A stretch of 59,154 nucleotides of DNA from RGIG5579 sp045580105. GTDB taxonomy: Bacteria; Bacillota; Clostridia; Oscillospirales; SIG627. The position numbers and the translations under genes were made by a program. Position 1 is the stretch's first letter, and every line of letters starts with the position of its first letter. The notes under the pieces are model-generated. The model ran no database searches. It was not told the DNA's origin and saw only the letters and a program-made list of their open reading frames with translations. Positions 52,600 to 59,154 of the stretch are shown one piece after another. The DNA is taken from the NCBI GenBank assembly GCA_045580105.1, contig JAZNNH010000002.1:1-59154 (forward strand), in the 5' to 3' direction.

Positions 52600-52751
52600 C
52601 TTGAGGGAGTAGTTAGCGCATTTTGCGCGACGTATCAACAAATACAATTCGACTTGTCGGATTTGGTGCGTCTTAATTAACCAGACTCTTGTACAGAATC
52701 ATGCTGTACGGAGTTTTGCTCGGTGCAGTTTGAGTACCGAGTTATTTTTTT
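52600..52751 (+). promoter_or_regulatory. yybP-ykoY manganese riboswitch with terminator
   Basis: The leader has the family's conserved elements in order: GAGGGAGTAG (loop L1), a GCGC hairpin, CGTATCAACA, and the L3-side CCAGACTC that closes P1. Downstream the 3' P1 strand can instead join a hairpin built on GTACAG/CTGTAC with ACTC/GAGT, and CTCGGT/ACCGAG followed by TTATTTTTTT (52719-52751) forms a terminator just before the ribosome site. In this class Mn2+ binding normally allows readthrough, so the ATPase should be induced by manganese. The paired elements were folded by eye. Confidence 0.85.
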
Positions 52752-52771
52752 AGGAAAGGATCAAACCGCTT

Positions 52772-55429
52772 ATGAAACCCTATTTGCAAGATCAAAAGGA
52801 TGTACTTGAAAGCTTGAGTGTGACTCAAGACGGTTTGAGTACGCAAGAAGCCCAAACAAGAAGAGAAAAGTACGGCAAAAACAAATTGGCAGAAGGAAAG
52901 AAGGAAACCATTTTCCAGCGCTTCATCAAAGAATTGATGAACCCGATGATCTTGGTTCTTTTGGCTGCCGCGGCCATTTCCGCTGTGACGACCATCATTC
53001 ACAATAATCTGCCCGGCTCTGAACCCGAAACCTTTGCCGATGCATTTATCATTTTGTTTGTTGTTGTTTTGAATGCTGTTTTGGGTGTTGTTCAGGAAAG
53101 CAAAGCCGAACAAGCCATCGAAGCATTGAAAACGATGACTGCCGCCACCAGCCGTGTTCTTCGTGACGGTAAGATCGAATTTGTCAAGAGCGAAGATCTG
53201 GTTCCTGGTGACGTTGTTCTCCTCGAAGCAGGCGACTCCGTTCCTGCAGACTGCCGTATCCTCGAATCCGCTTCTCTCAAGATCGAAGAAGCAGCACTGA
53301 CGGGTGAATCCGTCCCCGTTGATAAAATTTCCGAAACCTTGACCGCAAAAGACGATAACGTTCCTTTGGGTGACCGTAAGAATATGTGCTATATGGGTAG
53401 CACGGTTGTTTACGGCAGAGGAAAAGCTGTTGTTGTCGGAATCGGTATGGATACCGAAATGGGTAAAATTGCCGGTGCTTTGACCAGCACTGCCGAAGAA
53501 GAAACTCCCTTGCAGCGCCGCTTGGCTGAGCTTTCTAAGATTTTGACTTGGCTCGTATTGGGCATCAGTGTTATTATTTTCGCAGTTGAAATTATCCGTC
53601 CCTTCTTCAGCGGAATTTCTCCCACCTTTACCGACTATCTGGAAGCATTCATGGTTGCAGTCAGCTTGGCTGTTGCCGCCATTCCCGAAGGACTTGCCGC
53701 CGTGGTTACCATCGTTCTTTCCATCGGCGTGACCAAAATGTCCAAGCGCAAAGCCGTTATCCGTCGTTTGACCGCGGTAGAAACCTTGGGCTGTGCTCAG
53801 GTTATCTGCTCCGATAAAACCGGTACTCTGACCCAGAACAAAATGACTGTGGTTCGTTCCTATTCAGTCGACGAAGACCTACTTGCCAGAGGTATGGCAC
53901 TGGCTTCCGACGCAGAATACGACCACGAAAAGAAAACCGCTATCGGTGAACCCACCGAATGTGCTCTTGTCAACTATGCATTCAAGTCCGGCCAGGATAA
54001 GAATGATCTGAAAAAAGAATATCCTCGCGTAGCTGAGGTTCCGTTCGACTCCGGCAGAAAAATGATGACCACCGTTCACGAAAAAGACGGCTCCTTCCTC
54101 CAGTTTACCAAGGGCGCTCCCGATGAATTGTTGCGCCGCTGCACGAAGTTCCTCTCTGAAGACGGTGTCAAGGAATTGACCGAAGAGAAGAGAGCTGAAA
54201 TTCTCAAAGAAAACAAAGATATGGCGGATCAAGCACTCCGTGTTCTTGCCTGTGCTTATCGCGAACTTTCCGAAAAGCCCGAACAGCAGGATTCCGAAAC
54301 CCTCGAAAAGGATTTGATCTTCCTCGGACTTTGCGGTATGATCGACCCTGTCCGTCCCGAAGTCAAAGCCGCTGTTGACGCTTGCCGTGAGGCCAGCATT
54401 CACGTCGTAATGATCACCGGTGACCACATCGATACCGCCATTGCCATCGGTAAGGAATTGGGTATTCTTACGGACGCATCTCAAGCCATCCGCGGTGCAG
54501 AGCTCGACTCGATGAGCGATGAAGAACTGGATCGTGTCATTGAAAACTACAGTGTTTACGCTCGTGTTCAGCCCGAGCACAAGGTTCGTATCGTAGCCGC
54601 TTGGAAACGCCTTGGCAAAGTTACCGCTATGACCGGTGACGGTGTCAACGATGCTCCCAGTATCAAGACTGCCGATATCGGTGTCGGTATGGGTATCACC
54701 GGTACCGACGTTACCAAAAACGTTGCGGATATGATCCTTGCCGACGACAACTTTGCTACCATCGTAGCAGCTGTCGAAGAGGGAAGAAAGATTTATGCCA
54801 ATATCAGAAAAGCCATTCAGTTCCTGCTTTCCTCCAACTTGAGCGAAGTTATCGCCGTATTCGTTGCATCCATGATGAACTTTATCATTCTCAAACCCGT
54901 TCATCTTCTTTGGATCAACCTCATCACCGATAGTCTGCCGGCATTGGCACTTGGTATGGAACACGGCGAAGCCGATGCGATGAAGCAAAAACCGCGTGAT
55001 TCCAAAGAAGGAATCTTCGCAGGCGGTGTTGGATTTGACATCTTCTATCAAGGTGCAGTGGTTGCCATTTTGACTCTTGTTGCATACTTTATCGGTGTCA
55101 ATCGCTTTAGCAGCGAAGACCACGGTATCACCATGGCATTTTTGACCCTTTCCATGTCAGAGATCTTCCAGTCCTTCAACCTGCGTTCTCGTCGCGGCTC
55201 TATCTTCTCGATGAAAAAGCAAAATAAGATCCTCTGGCTTGCCGGTGCTCTTGCACTCGTGCTCACGACTCTGGTTATCGAAGTGGAACCCATTGCCAAG
55301 CTCTTCAAATTCGAGACCATCACTTGGACCGAATACGGCATTGGTCTTGGCCTTTCCATTCTGGTCATTCCGATTGTTGAAATCGTGAAATTCATCCAGA
55401 GAAAACTGGATAAAAACAAAAACAAATAA
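52772..55429 (+). CDS. P-type (PII) cation-transporting ATPase, likely Mn2+/Ca2+ exporter
   Basis: 885 residues, about ten spans. All motifs are intact: TGESVPV, phosphorylation site DKTGTLTQN (Asp348), KGAPDELL, MITGDHIDTA, TGDGVNDAP, and PEGL in M4, as in SERCA-like calcium pumps. The Mn2+ riboswitch directly upstream argues for manganese export, as for YoaB-type pumps; calcium export cannot be excluded. AGGAAAGGA lies 12 bases before the ATG. Monocistronic. Confidence 0.93.
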   Translation: MKPYLQDQKDVLESLSVTQDGLSTQEAQTRREKYGKNKLAEGKKETIFQRFIKELMNPMILVLLAAAAISAVTTIIHNNLPGSEPETFADAFIILFVVVLNAVLGVVQESKAEQAIEALKTMTAATSRVLRDGKIEFVKSEDLVPGDVVLLEAGDSVPADCRILESASLKIEEAALTGESVPVDKISETLTAKDDNVPLGDRKNMCYMGSTVVYGRGKAVVVGIGMDTEMGKIAGALTSTAEEETPLQRRLAELSKILTWLVLGISVIIFAVEIIRPFFSGISPTFTDYLEAFMVAVSLAVAAIPEGLAAVVTIVLSIGVTKMSKRKAVIRRLTAVETLGCAQVICSDKTGTLTQNKMTVVRSYSVDEDLLARGMALASDAEYDHEKKTAIGEPTECALVNYAFKSGQDKNDLKKEYPRVAEVPFDSGRKMMTTVHEKDGSFLQFTKGAPDELLRRCTKFLSEDGVKELTEEKRAEILKENKDMADQALRVLACAYRELSEKPEQQDSETLEKDLIFLGLCGMIDPVRPEVKAAVDACREASIHVVMITGDHIDTAIAIGKELGILTDASQAIRGAELDSMSDEELDRVIENYSVYARVQPEHKVRIVAAWKRLGKVTAMTGDGVNDAPSIKTADIGVGMGITGTDVTKNVADMILADDNFATIVAAVEEGRKIYANIRKAIQFLLSSNLSEVIAVFVASMMNFIILKPVHLLWINLITDSLPALALGMEHGEADAMKQKPRDSKEGIFAGGVGFDIFYQGAVVAILTLVAYFIGVNRFSSEDHGITMAFLTLSMSEIFQSFNLRSRRGSIFSMKKQNKILWLAGALALVLTTLVIEVEPIAKLFKFETITWTEYGIGLGLSILVIPIVEIVKFIQRKLDKNKNK

Positions 55430-55439
55430 GAAAACAAGA

Positions 55440-55475
55440 AAAACCCCGATGAATCTTCTGATCCATCGGGGTTTT
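55440..55475. terminator. Bidirectional terminator between P-type ATPase and tcdA operon end
   Basis: AAACCCCGATG, loop, CATCGGGGTTTT, with A before and T after. It ends at the stop codon of the small minus-strand gene. Confidence 0.87.
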
Positions 55476-55476
55476 G

Positions 55477-55608
55477 TTATCGAATTTGAATGACGTCGGC
55501 AAGTTGGTAAACGATCCAAATCACAAGAGTAGATAAAATAGCTGCCAGCACCAATCCGATAAATAATCCGAAAAAGAATTTTTTGATGTAAGTCAAACCG
55601 TTTCCCAT
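55477..55608 (-). CDS. Small single-span membrane protein (43 residues)
   Basis: MGNGLTYIKK then a hydrophobic stretch from about residue 11 to 36 and a short polar end. The ATG touches an AAGAAGG site with no spacer; TTG five codons in (MTYIKK) has AAGGA at a better distance, so the start is uncertain. It is last in the tcdA-abcF-DUF4830 unit, 47 bases after DUF4830, and stops at the shared terminator. I do not recognise it. Confidence 0.5.
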   Translation of the reverse strand: MGNGLTYIKKFFFGLFIGLVLAAILSTLVIWIVYQLADVIQIR

Positions 55609-55655
55609 CCTTCTTTTTGTCTTATTTTAAACGAAAAAGAAAATCTTTATGCGGA

Positions 55656-56144
55656 TTAAATCGTTTTGCTGAGCCCTTGTAAAAAGCCGTCTTTTTTCGC
55701 GGAACAAAGGTCGGCTGCGATGACCGTGTTTTTGTAAATGAGAAGATTGGCATAAACAGAACCGTGGTATTCGAAATTGTTTACAAGATAGGTGTACTTT
55801 TTGACCGGCTTTCCCTTGAATTTTTCCAAATTCATTCCTTCTTCGATTTGGATTTGGTTGTATTCTTGATAAACGGAGTCAAATTCACCGGGGATTACGA
55901 TTTCTTGAATTTCCTTGGGCTCGGGATCGACTTCCCAACCGTAACGGTTTAAAAACTCAATCCTCTCTTCGTTGGTGGAAATGTTTTTGAAATCTGCCTC
56001 GCTCAGTTCCTTGGCTACGGGAACGGCACTGTCTTTTTGTGTATTGATCGGAATGAAAAGTACCACGCCGACGATGACGGCAACCGATGCCAGAATGGAA
56101 CAAATTAACTTTAAATTTTGTGCTTTAACGGAATAAATAAACAT
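55656..56144 (-). CDS. DUF4830-type membrane-anchored protein
   Basis: 162 residues with one N-terminal membrane helix (about 12-31) and an extracytoplasmic domain with NEERIEFLNRYGWEV, VIPGEFDSVYQEYNQIQ and KKYTYLVNN, as I recall for DUF4830. Function unknown. AGGAGG precedes the ATG, but both are held in a 15-bp hairpin (56143-56192). Confidence 0.7.
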   Translation of the reverse strand: MFIYSVKAQNLKLICSILASVAVIVGVVLFIPINTQKDSAVPVAKELSEADFKNISTNEERIEFLNRYGWEVDPEPKEIQEIVIPGEFDSVYQEYNQIQIEEGMNLEKFKGKPVKKYTYLVNNFEYHGSVYANLLIYKNTVIAADLCSAKKDGFLQGLSKTI

Positions 56145-56192
56145 ACCCTGCCTCCTGACGTTGTTTCTATAATTTATGTCAGGGCAGGGTAT
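56143..56192 (-). promoter_or_regulatory. Hairpin masking the Shine-Dalgarno and start of the DUF4830 gene
   Basis: On the minus strand ATACCCTGCC plus CTGAC pairs with GTCAG plus GGCAGGGTAT: 15 bp with a 2-base bulge (GA) and an 18-base loop. The 3' arm contains AGGAGG and the first two bases of the start codon. The 5' arm begins 7 bases after the abcF stop codon. There is no good T run after it, so it is not a normal terminator. Likely couples translation to abcF or acts as a translational switch. Confidence 0.75.
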
Positions 56193-56198
56193 TTTAGA

Positions 56199-58085
56199 CT
56201 AACCATCTTCTTCCAAAAGGGTCCATTCTTCCAAAAGAGTATCACAGGTCTTTTGCAAGCCCTCGCGCTCGGTGTAAAGAGCTTGCAGCTTTACGTAATC
56301 GGAAGTGTATTGTAAAACCTCTTCATCAATTCTTCGGATTTCATCCTCTGCTTGGCTGATCTCCGTTTCGATTTTGCGAATTCGGGCCTGTTTTTTGCGC
56401 TCATCCTGTTTTTTCTTCTTTTGATTGACCCATACATTCTCTGCCGGTTTCTCTTGCGTCGTTTTTTTCGCCACTTCTTCGGAAAGGTTTGTTTTCTCGA
56501 AGTTTTGGAAGGAAGCAAAATTACCGTTGTAGGAGAACACAGCGCCGTTTCCTTGGAATTTTAAAATTCTGGTTGCGATCTTTTGAATAAAGTATCGATC
56601 GTGAGATACGGCAATCACGGTTCCTTCAAAGGAAAGAATGGCGTTTTCGAGCGCCTCTCTGGATTCGATGTCAAGATGGTTGGTCGGCTCGTCCAAAAGC
56701 AAAACGTTGATCTTTTTCTGCATCAGCTTTGCCAGCACCAGTCGTGCACGCTCGCCGCCGGAAAGCACTCGAATCTCTTTGAACACGTCGTCTCCCTTAA
56801 AAAGGAAGGTTGCCAAAAGATTTCGGATCTGAGTGTGGTTGAGCGTGCTTTCGTTCCAAATCTCTTCCAAAACGGTATTGTTTTCATTGAGATGTTGATA
56901 CTGATCGTAATAGCCGAGACGAACGTTGTAACCGAAATGAAAAGAGCCGCTGTCAGGGAAGAGATTGCCCGCCAAAATCTGCAGAAGCGTTGATTTTCCC
57001 GAGCCGTTTGCCCCGATGATGACAAGGCGATCCTTTTTCTTCACTTCCAGATCAAGATCGGTGAAAAGAACCTTACTGTCATAGCTCTTGGAAAGCTTTT
57101 TGATGCTGAGCACGTCATTACCCGATTCCAAAGTGGAAGAAAATTGGAAAGCGAGACTTTCCGGCAGGGCTTCCACTTTTTCTACCTTTACCATACGATC
57201 CAGCGCCTTTTGACGGGATTCGGCTGCAATGATGTTCTTTTCGCGATTCCACCGTTTTTGCTGGGCGATAAATGCCTCGATGCGCGCAATTTCTTTTTGT
57301 TGGTTTTTGTATTGCCGCTCCTGTATTTCGCGTTCCCGTTCTTTTTCGATTCGATACTGGGAATAGGGGACGGAATAGAGCTTTGCGTGGGTGTTTTCGA
57401 TTTCAAGGGTTTTGGTGGTTACGTGATCTAAAAACAGACGGTCGTGCGAGATCAGAAGAACCATGCTTCGGATCTTTTTGAGCTTTTCCTCCAGCCACTC
57501 CAAGCTTTTAATATCCAGATGGTTGGTCGGCTCGTCTAACAGGAGAATATCGGGCTCTTCCAAAAGAAGCAGAGAAAGCTGAAGAATGGTGCGCTGTCCA
57601 CCGGAAAGAGCGGAAATCTTAAATTGGAGCATTTCTTCCGAAAAGCCCATACTGATCAGAGTGCCTTTTGCACGGCTCTTATATTCATAACCGCCGTCGC
57701 GCTCAAACTTTTGTTGCAATCGGGTGTAGCGAGCAATCAGTTCATCGCTGTGGTTTTGATTGAGCTGCTCGGAAAGCTCTTCCAAGTGCTTTTCATCCGC
57801 CGAAAGCGCAGAAAAAACAGAAAGCGCCGCTTCATAAACGCTCATTTCGGGATCTAAACTGCTTTGCTGCTCCAAGTGTCCGATCGTTTTTCCCTTTGCA
57901 ATGAAAATATTGCCGGTGTAGGGAATATCACGCCGATACAGCAGTCGCATCAAGGTGCTTTTTCCTGCACCGTTGACCCCTACTATGCTAAGCTTTTCGC
58001 CTTGGTTTACAGAAAAAGAAACGTCGCGCAGAAGATCTTTTTCCCCAAAGGAAAGGTTTAAATGGTCCGTTCCGATGATCAACAT
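56199..58085 (-). CDS. ABC-F family ATPase (Uup-like)
   Basis: 628 residues, soluble, with two ABC cassettes: GVNGAGKSTLMRLL and LSGGQRTILQ with LLLDEPTNHLD, then GANGSGKSTLLQIL and LSGGERARLV with LLLDEPTNHLD. A basic linker joins them and a C-terminal coiled coil (about 555-620) follows, as in Uup and its relatives. ABC-F proteins act on the ribosome E site to resolve stalls or give antibiotic protection; which one is not readable. It starts right after tcdA (stop and start nearly touching). Confidence 0.92.
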   Translation of the reverse strand: MLIIGTDHLNLSFGEKDLLRDVSFSVNQGEKLSIVGVNGAGKSTLMRLLYRRDIPYTGNIFIAKGKTIGHLEQQSSLDPEMSVYEAALSVFSALSADEKHLEELSEQLNQNHSDELIARYTRLQQKFERDGGYEYKSRAKGTLISMGFSEEMLQFKISALSGGQRTILQLSLLLLEEPDILLLDEPTNHLDIKSLEWLEEKLKKIRSMVLLISHDRLFLDHVTTKTLEIENTHAKLYSVPYSQYRIEKEREREIQERQYKNQQKEIARIEAFIAQQKRWNREKNIIAAESRQKALDRMVKVEKVEALPESLAFQFSSTLESGNDVLSIKKLSKSYDSKVLFTDLDLEVKKKDRLVIIGANGSGKSTLLQILAGNLFPDSGSFHFGYNVRLGYYDQYQHLNENNTVLEEIWNESTLNHTQIRNLLATFLFKGDDVFKEIRVLSGGERARLVLAKLMQKKINVLLLDEPTNHLDIESREALENAILSFEGTVIAVSHDRYFIQKIATRILKFQGNGAVFSYNGNFASFQNFEKTNLSEEVAKKTTQEKPAENVWVNQKKKKQDERKKQARIRKIETEISQAEDEIRRIDEEVLQYTSDYVKLQALYTEREGLQKTCDTLLEEWTLLEEDG

Positions 58086-58086
58086 A

Positions 58087-58785
58087 TCACTTGATTAAAT
58101 CCTTTATAATTTCTCCAGCCAGTATCATTCCCGCCACACCGGGAACAAAGCTCACGCTTCCCGGCACCGTTTTCTCACCAAGCTTGGGATTGGCCGGCTT
58201 TTGCGGTGTTTCTTCCGAATATACAACCTTTAAGGAATCAATTCCTCTTTTTTTGCATTCCATCCTCATTTTCCTTGCCAGAGGGCAAACCTTTGTTTGG
58301 TATAGGTCACAGACGCGAAAGACGGTCGGATCGAGTTTATTTCCCGTTCCCATACAGGAAATGATGGGGATTTGAAGCTCGTTTGCCCGCTCGATTAAAT
58401 GAAGCTTGGAGGGAACACTGTCAATGGCATCTAAAATATAATCCACTCCGTCAAACAGATTCTCCGGCTCGGTTTGGGCACTGTAAAAGAGGTCAAGTGT
58501 TTTGACGCTGCATTCGGGTGCAATTTCAAACAGGCGTTTTTTTGCGACATCGGTTTTTCTCTGACCCAAGGTTTCTCTCGTGGCAAAGATCTGTCGGTTG
58601 CAGTTTGACAGATCAAAGGATTCACAATCTATCAAAGTCAGCTTTCCGATCCCACCGCGGCAAAGGGCTTCGACCGCGTGACCGCCGACTCCGCCCAAGC
58701 CGAAGACCAAAACGTGTTTTCGGCTTAAGAGTTCAAGTTTATCTTCGCCCAGCAGCATGGCCGTTCGATCGTGCATCAGATTCAT
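58087..58785 (-). CDS. tcdA: tRNA threonylcarbamoyladenosine dehydratase TcdA
   Basis: 232 residues of the ThiF/E1 superfamily. Nucleotide site VFGLGGVGGHAVEAL (about 27-41), LIDCESFDLSNCNRQI with the conserved N-R-Q, and a DAIDSVPSKL stretch. Makes the cyclic form ct6A from t6A37 by ATP-dependent dehydration. Start is MNLMHDRT; the fourth-residue Met is an alternative. First gene of the tcdA-abcF-DUF4830 unit. Confidence 0.92.
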   Translation of the reverse strand: MNLMHDRTAMLLGEDKLELLSRKHVLVFGLGGVGGHAVEALCRGGIGKLTLIDCESFDLSNCNRQIFATRETLGQRKTDVAKKRLFEIAPECSVKTLDLFYSAQTEPENLFDGVDYILDAIDSVPSKLHLIERANELQIPIISCMGTGNKLDPTVFRVCDLYQTKVCPLARKMRMECKKRGIDSLKVVYSEETPQKPANPKLGEKTVPGSVSFVPGVAGMILAGEIIKDLIK

Positions 58786-58819
58786 ACGCTAACCTACAAT
58801 TCGTAAAAATTCTGAAATT

Positions 58820-58848
58820 ATTATACAGCAAATGAGAAAAAGTATCAA
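58820..58848 (-). promoter_or_regulatory. SigA promoter of the tcdA operon
   Basis: TTGATA, 17 bases, TATAAT on the minus strand. Confidence 0.75.
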
Positions 58849-58884
58849 GTAAAACAAAATGATTTTAAAAATGCTTTGGAACGA

Positions 58885-58913
58885 TTGACACGAAGGGTTT
58901 GCGTTGTTATAAT
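58885..58913 (+). promoter_or_regulatory. SigA promoter of gdhA
   Basis: Consensus TTGACA, 17 bases, TATAAT, 38 bases before the ATG. Confidence 0.8.
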
Positions 58914-58951
58914 AAAAAATGTAATTTTAATATAAAAAGCGAGGGATCACT

Positions 58952-59154
58952 ATGAACCAGTACGTCGAAAGGATCATTGCCGAAACCAAGGCAAAAAATC
59001 CTTATGAACCCGAATTTTGTCAGACGGTTGAGGAAGTTCTCAGCTCGCTTGATAAAGTCATCGAATTGCATCCTGAATATCAAAAACTCGCCCTCTTGGA
59101 ACGCTTGGTTGAGCCCGAAAAGGTGATTTCCTTCCGTGTTCCGTGGGTCGATGA
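58952..59154 (+). CDS. gdhA: Glutamate dehydrogenase, N-terminal part (cut by window edge)
   Basis: 67 codons are present. EFCQTVEEVLSSL and LLERLVEPEKVISFRVPWVD match the N-terminus of hexameric NADP-type glutamate dehydrogenase (E. coli GdhA has LLERLVEPERVIQFRVVWVDD). It would interconvert 2-oxoglutarate plus ammonia and glutamate. GAGGGA precedes the ATG. Cofactor class cannot be confirmed from this part. Confidence 0.9.
   Translation, partial: MNQYVERIIAETKAKNPYEPEFCQTVEEVLSSLDKVIELHPEYQKLALLERLVEPEKVISFRVPWVD

Noticed and set aside
1..59154. CRISPR arrays, insertion sequences, phage genes
   Set aside because: No spaced direct repeats, transposase, integrase or structural phage genes were seen on either strand.

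Overview
The window is about 59 kb of a dense, low-to-mid GC bacterial chromosome. Several features point to an anaerobic, spore-lineage member of Bacillota, class Clostridia, probably an uncultured gut type. These are the SCIFF peptide with its radical SAM maturase (scfA/scfB), sporulation-linked ytfJ (GerW) and a DacF-type carboxypeptidase, a group II ECF transporter core, meso-diaminopimelate dehydrogenase, a yybP-ykoY manganese riboswitch, and AGGAGG ribosome sites with frequent TTG starts. I cannot name a family or genus. There is no phage, insertion sequence, CRISPR array or obvious island; this is core chromosome with a few odd loci.

Layout. 1-4.2 kb (minus strand): the start of a class II amidotransferase, class II fructose-bisphosphate aldolase, a glycerophosphodiesterase and an MFS carrier. 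4.3-20 kb (plus): one very long tight gene run, ruvC-ruvA-ruvB, an rRNA-methyltransferase-like gene, ecfA1-ecfA2-ecfT-truA, a DUF5711 protein, cvpA, pgsA, a zinc-ribbon Clp ATPase, a P-type ATPase homologue that has lost its catalytic motifs, a DUF1858 redox protein, trmK (no in-frame start codon as sequenced) and a Nif3-like gene. 20-32 kb (plus): an orphan peptide-binding lipoprotein; then a DUF3048 lipoprotein, argS, yebC, a SpoU methylase, a site-2 protease, scpA-scpB, DUF2953, ytfJ, dacF, rluB, a His-tailed protein, and tmRNA with a series of hairpins. 32-45 kb: aspartase; on the minus strand scfA-scfB with a PLP decarboxylase; a MarR regulator; an MnmM-like methylase; a papain-like-fold protein; a TauE permease; tRNA-Leu(UAG); an FAD enzyme; a glycosyltransferase; an ECF S-component; ddh; type II pantothenate kinase. 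45-52.5 kb (plus): the conserved rpmH-rnpA-yidD-yidC-jag-mnmE-mnmG-rsmG block, without dnaA beside it. 52.5-59 kb: Mn riboswitch and P-type ATPase, then (minus) tcdA, an ABC-F protein, a DUF4830 protein and a small membrane protein, and finally the start of gdhA.

How the genes fit together. RuvABC resolves recombination junctions. EcfA1/A2/T is the shared energizing module for S-components such as the one at 42.6 kb. RnpA, YidC, Jag and YidD serve RNA processing and membrane insertion. MnmE, MnmG and probably MnmM act in one wobble-uridine pathway, alongside TruA, TrmK and TcdA. ScpAB serves chromosome condensation.

The most unusual items are the intact but catalytically dead P-type ATPase overlapping the zinc-ribbon Clp gene, a 15-bp hairpin that masks the Shine-Dalgarno and start of the DUF4830 gene just after an ABC-F stop codon, and the SCIFF operon with an internal terminator and a coupled PLP decarboxylase. 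Promoters were found by eye; 18 of the 19 called have an exact 17-base spacer.
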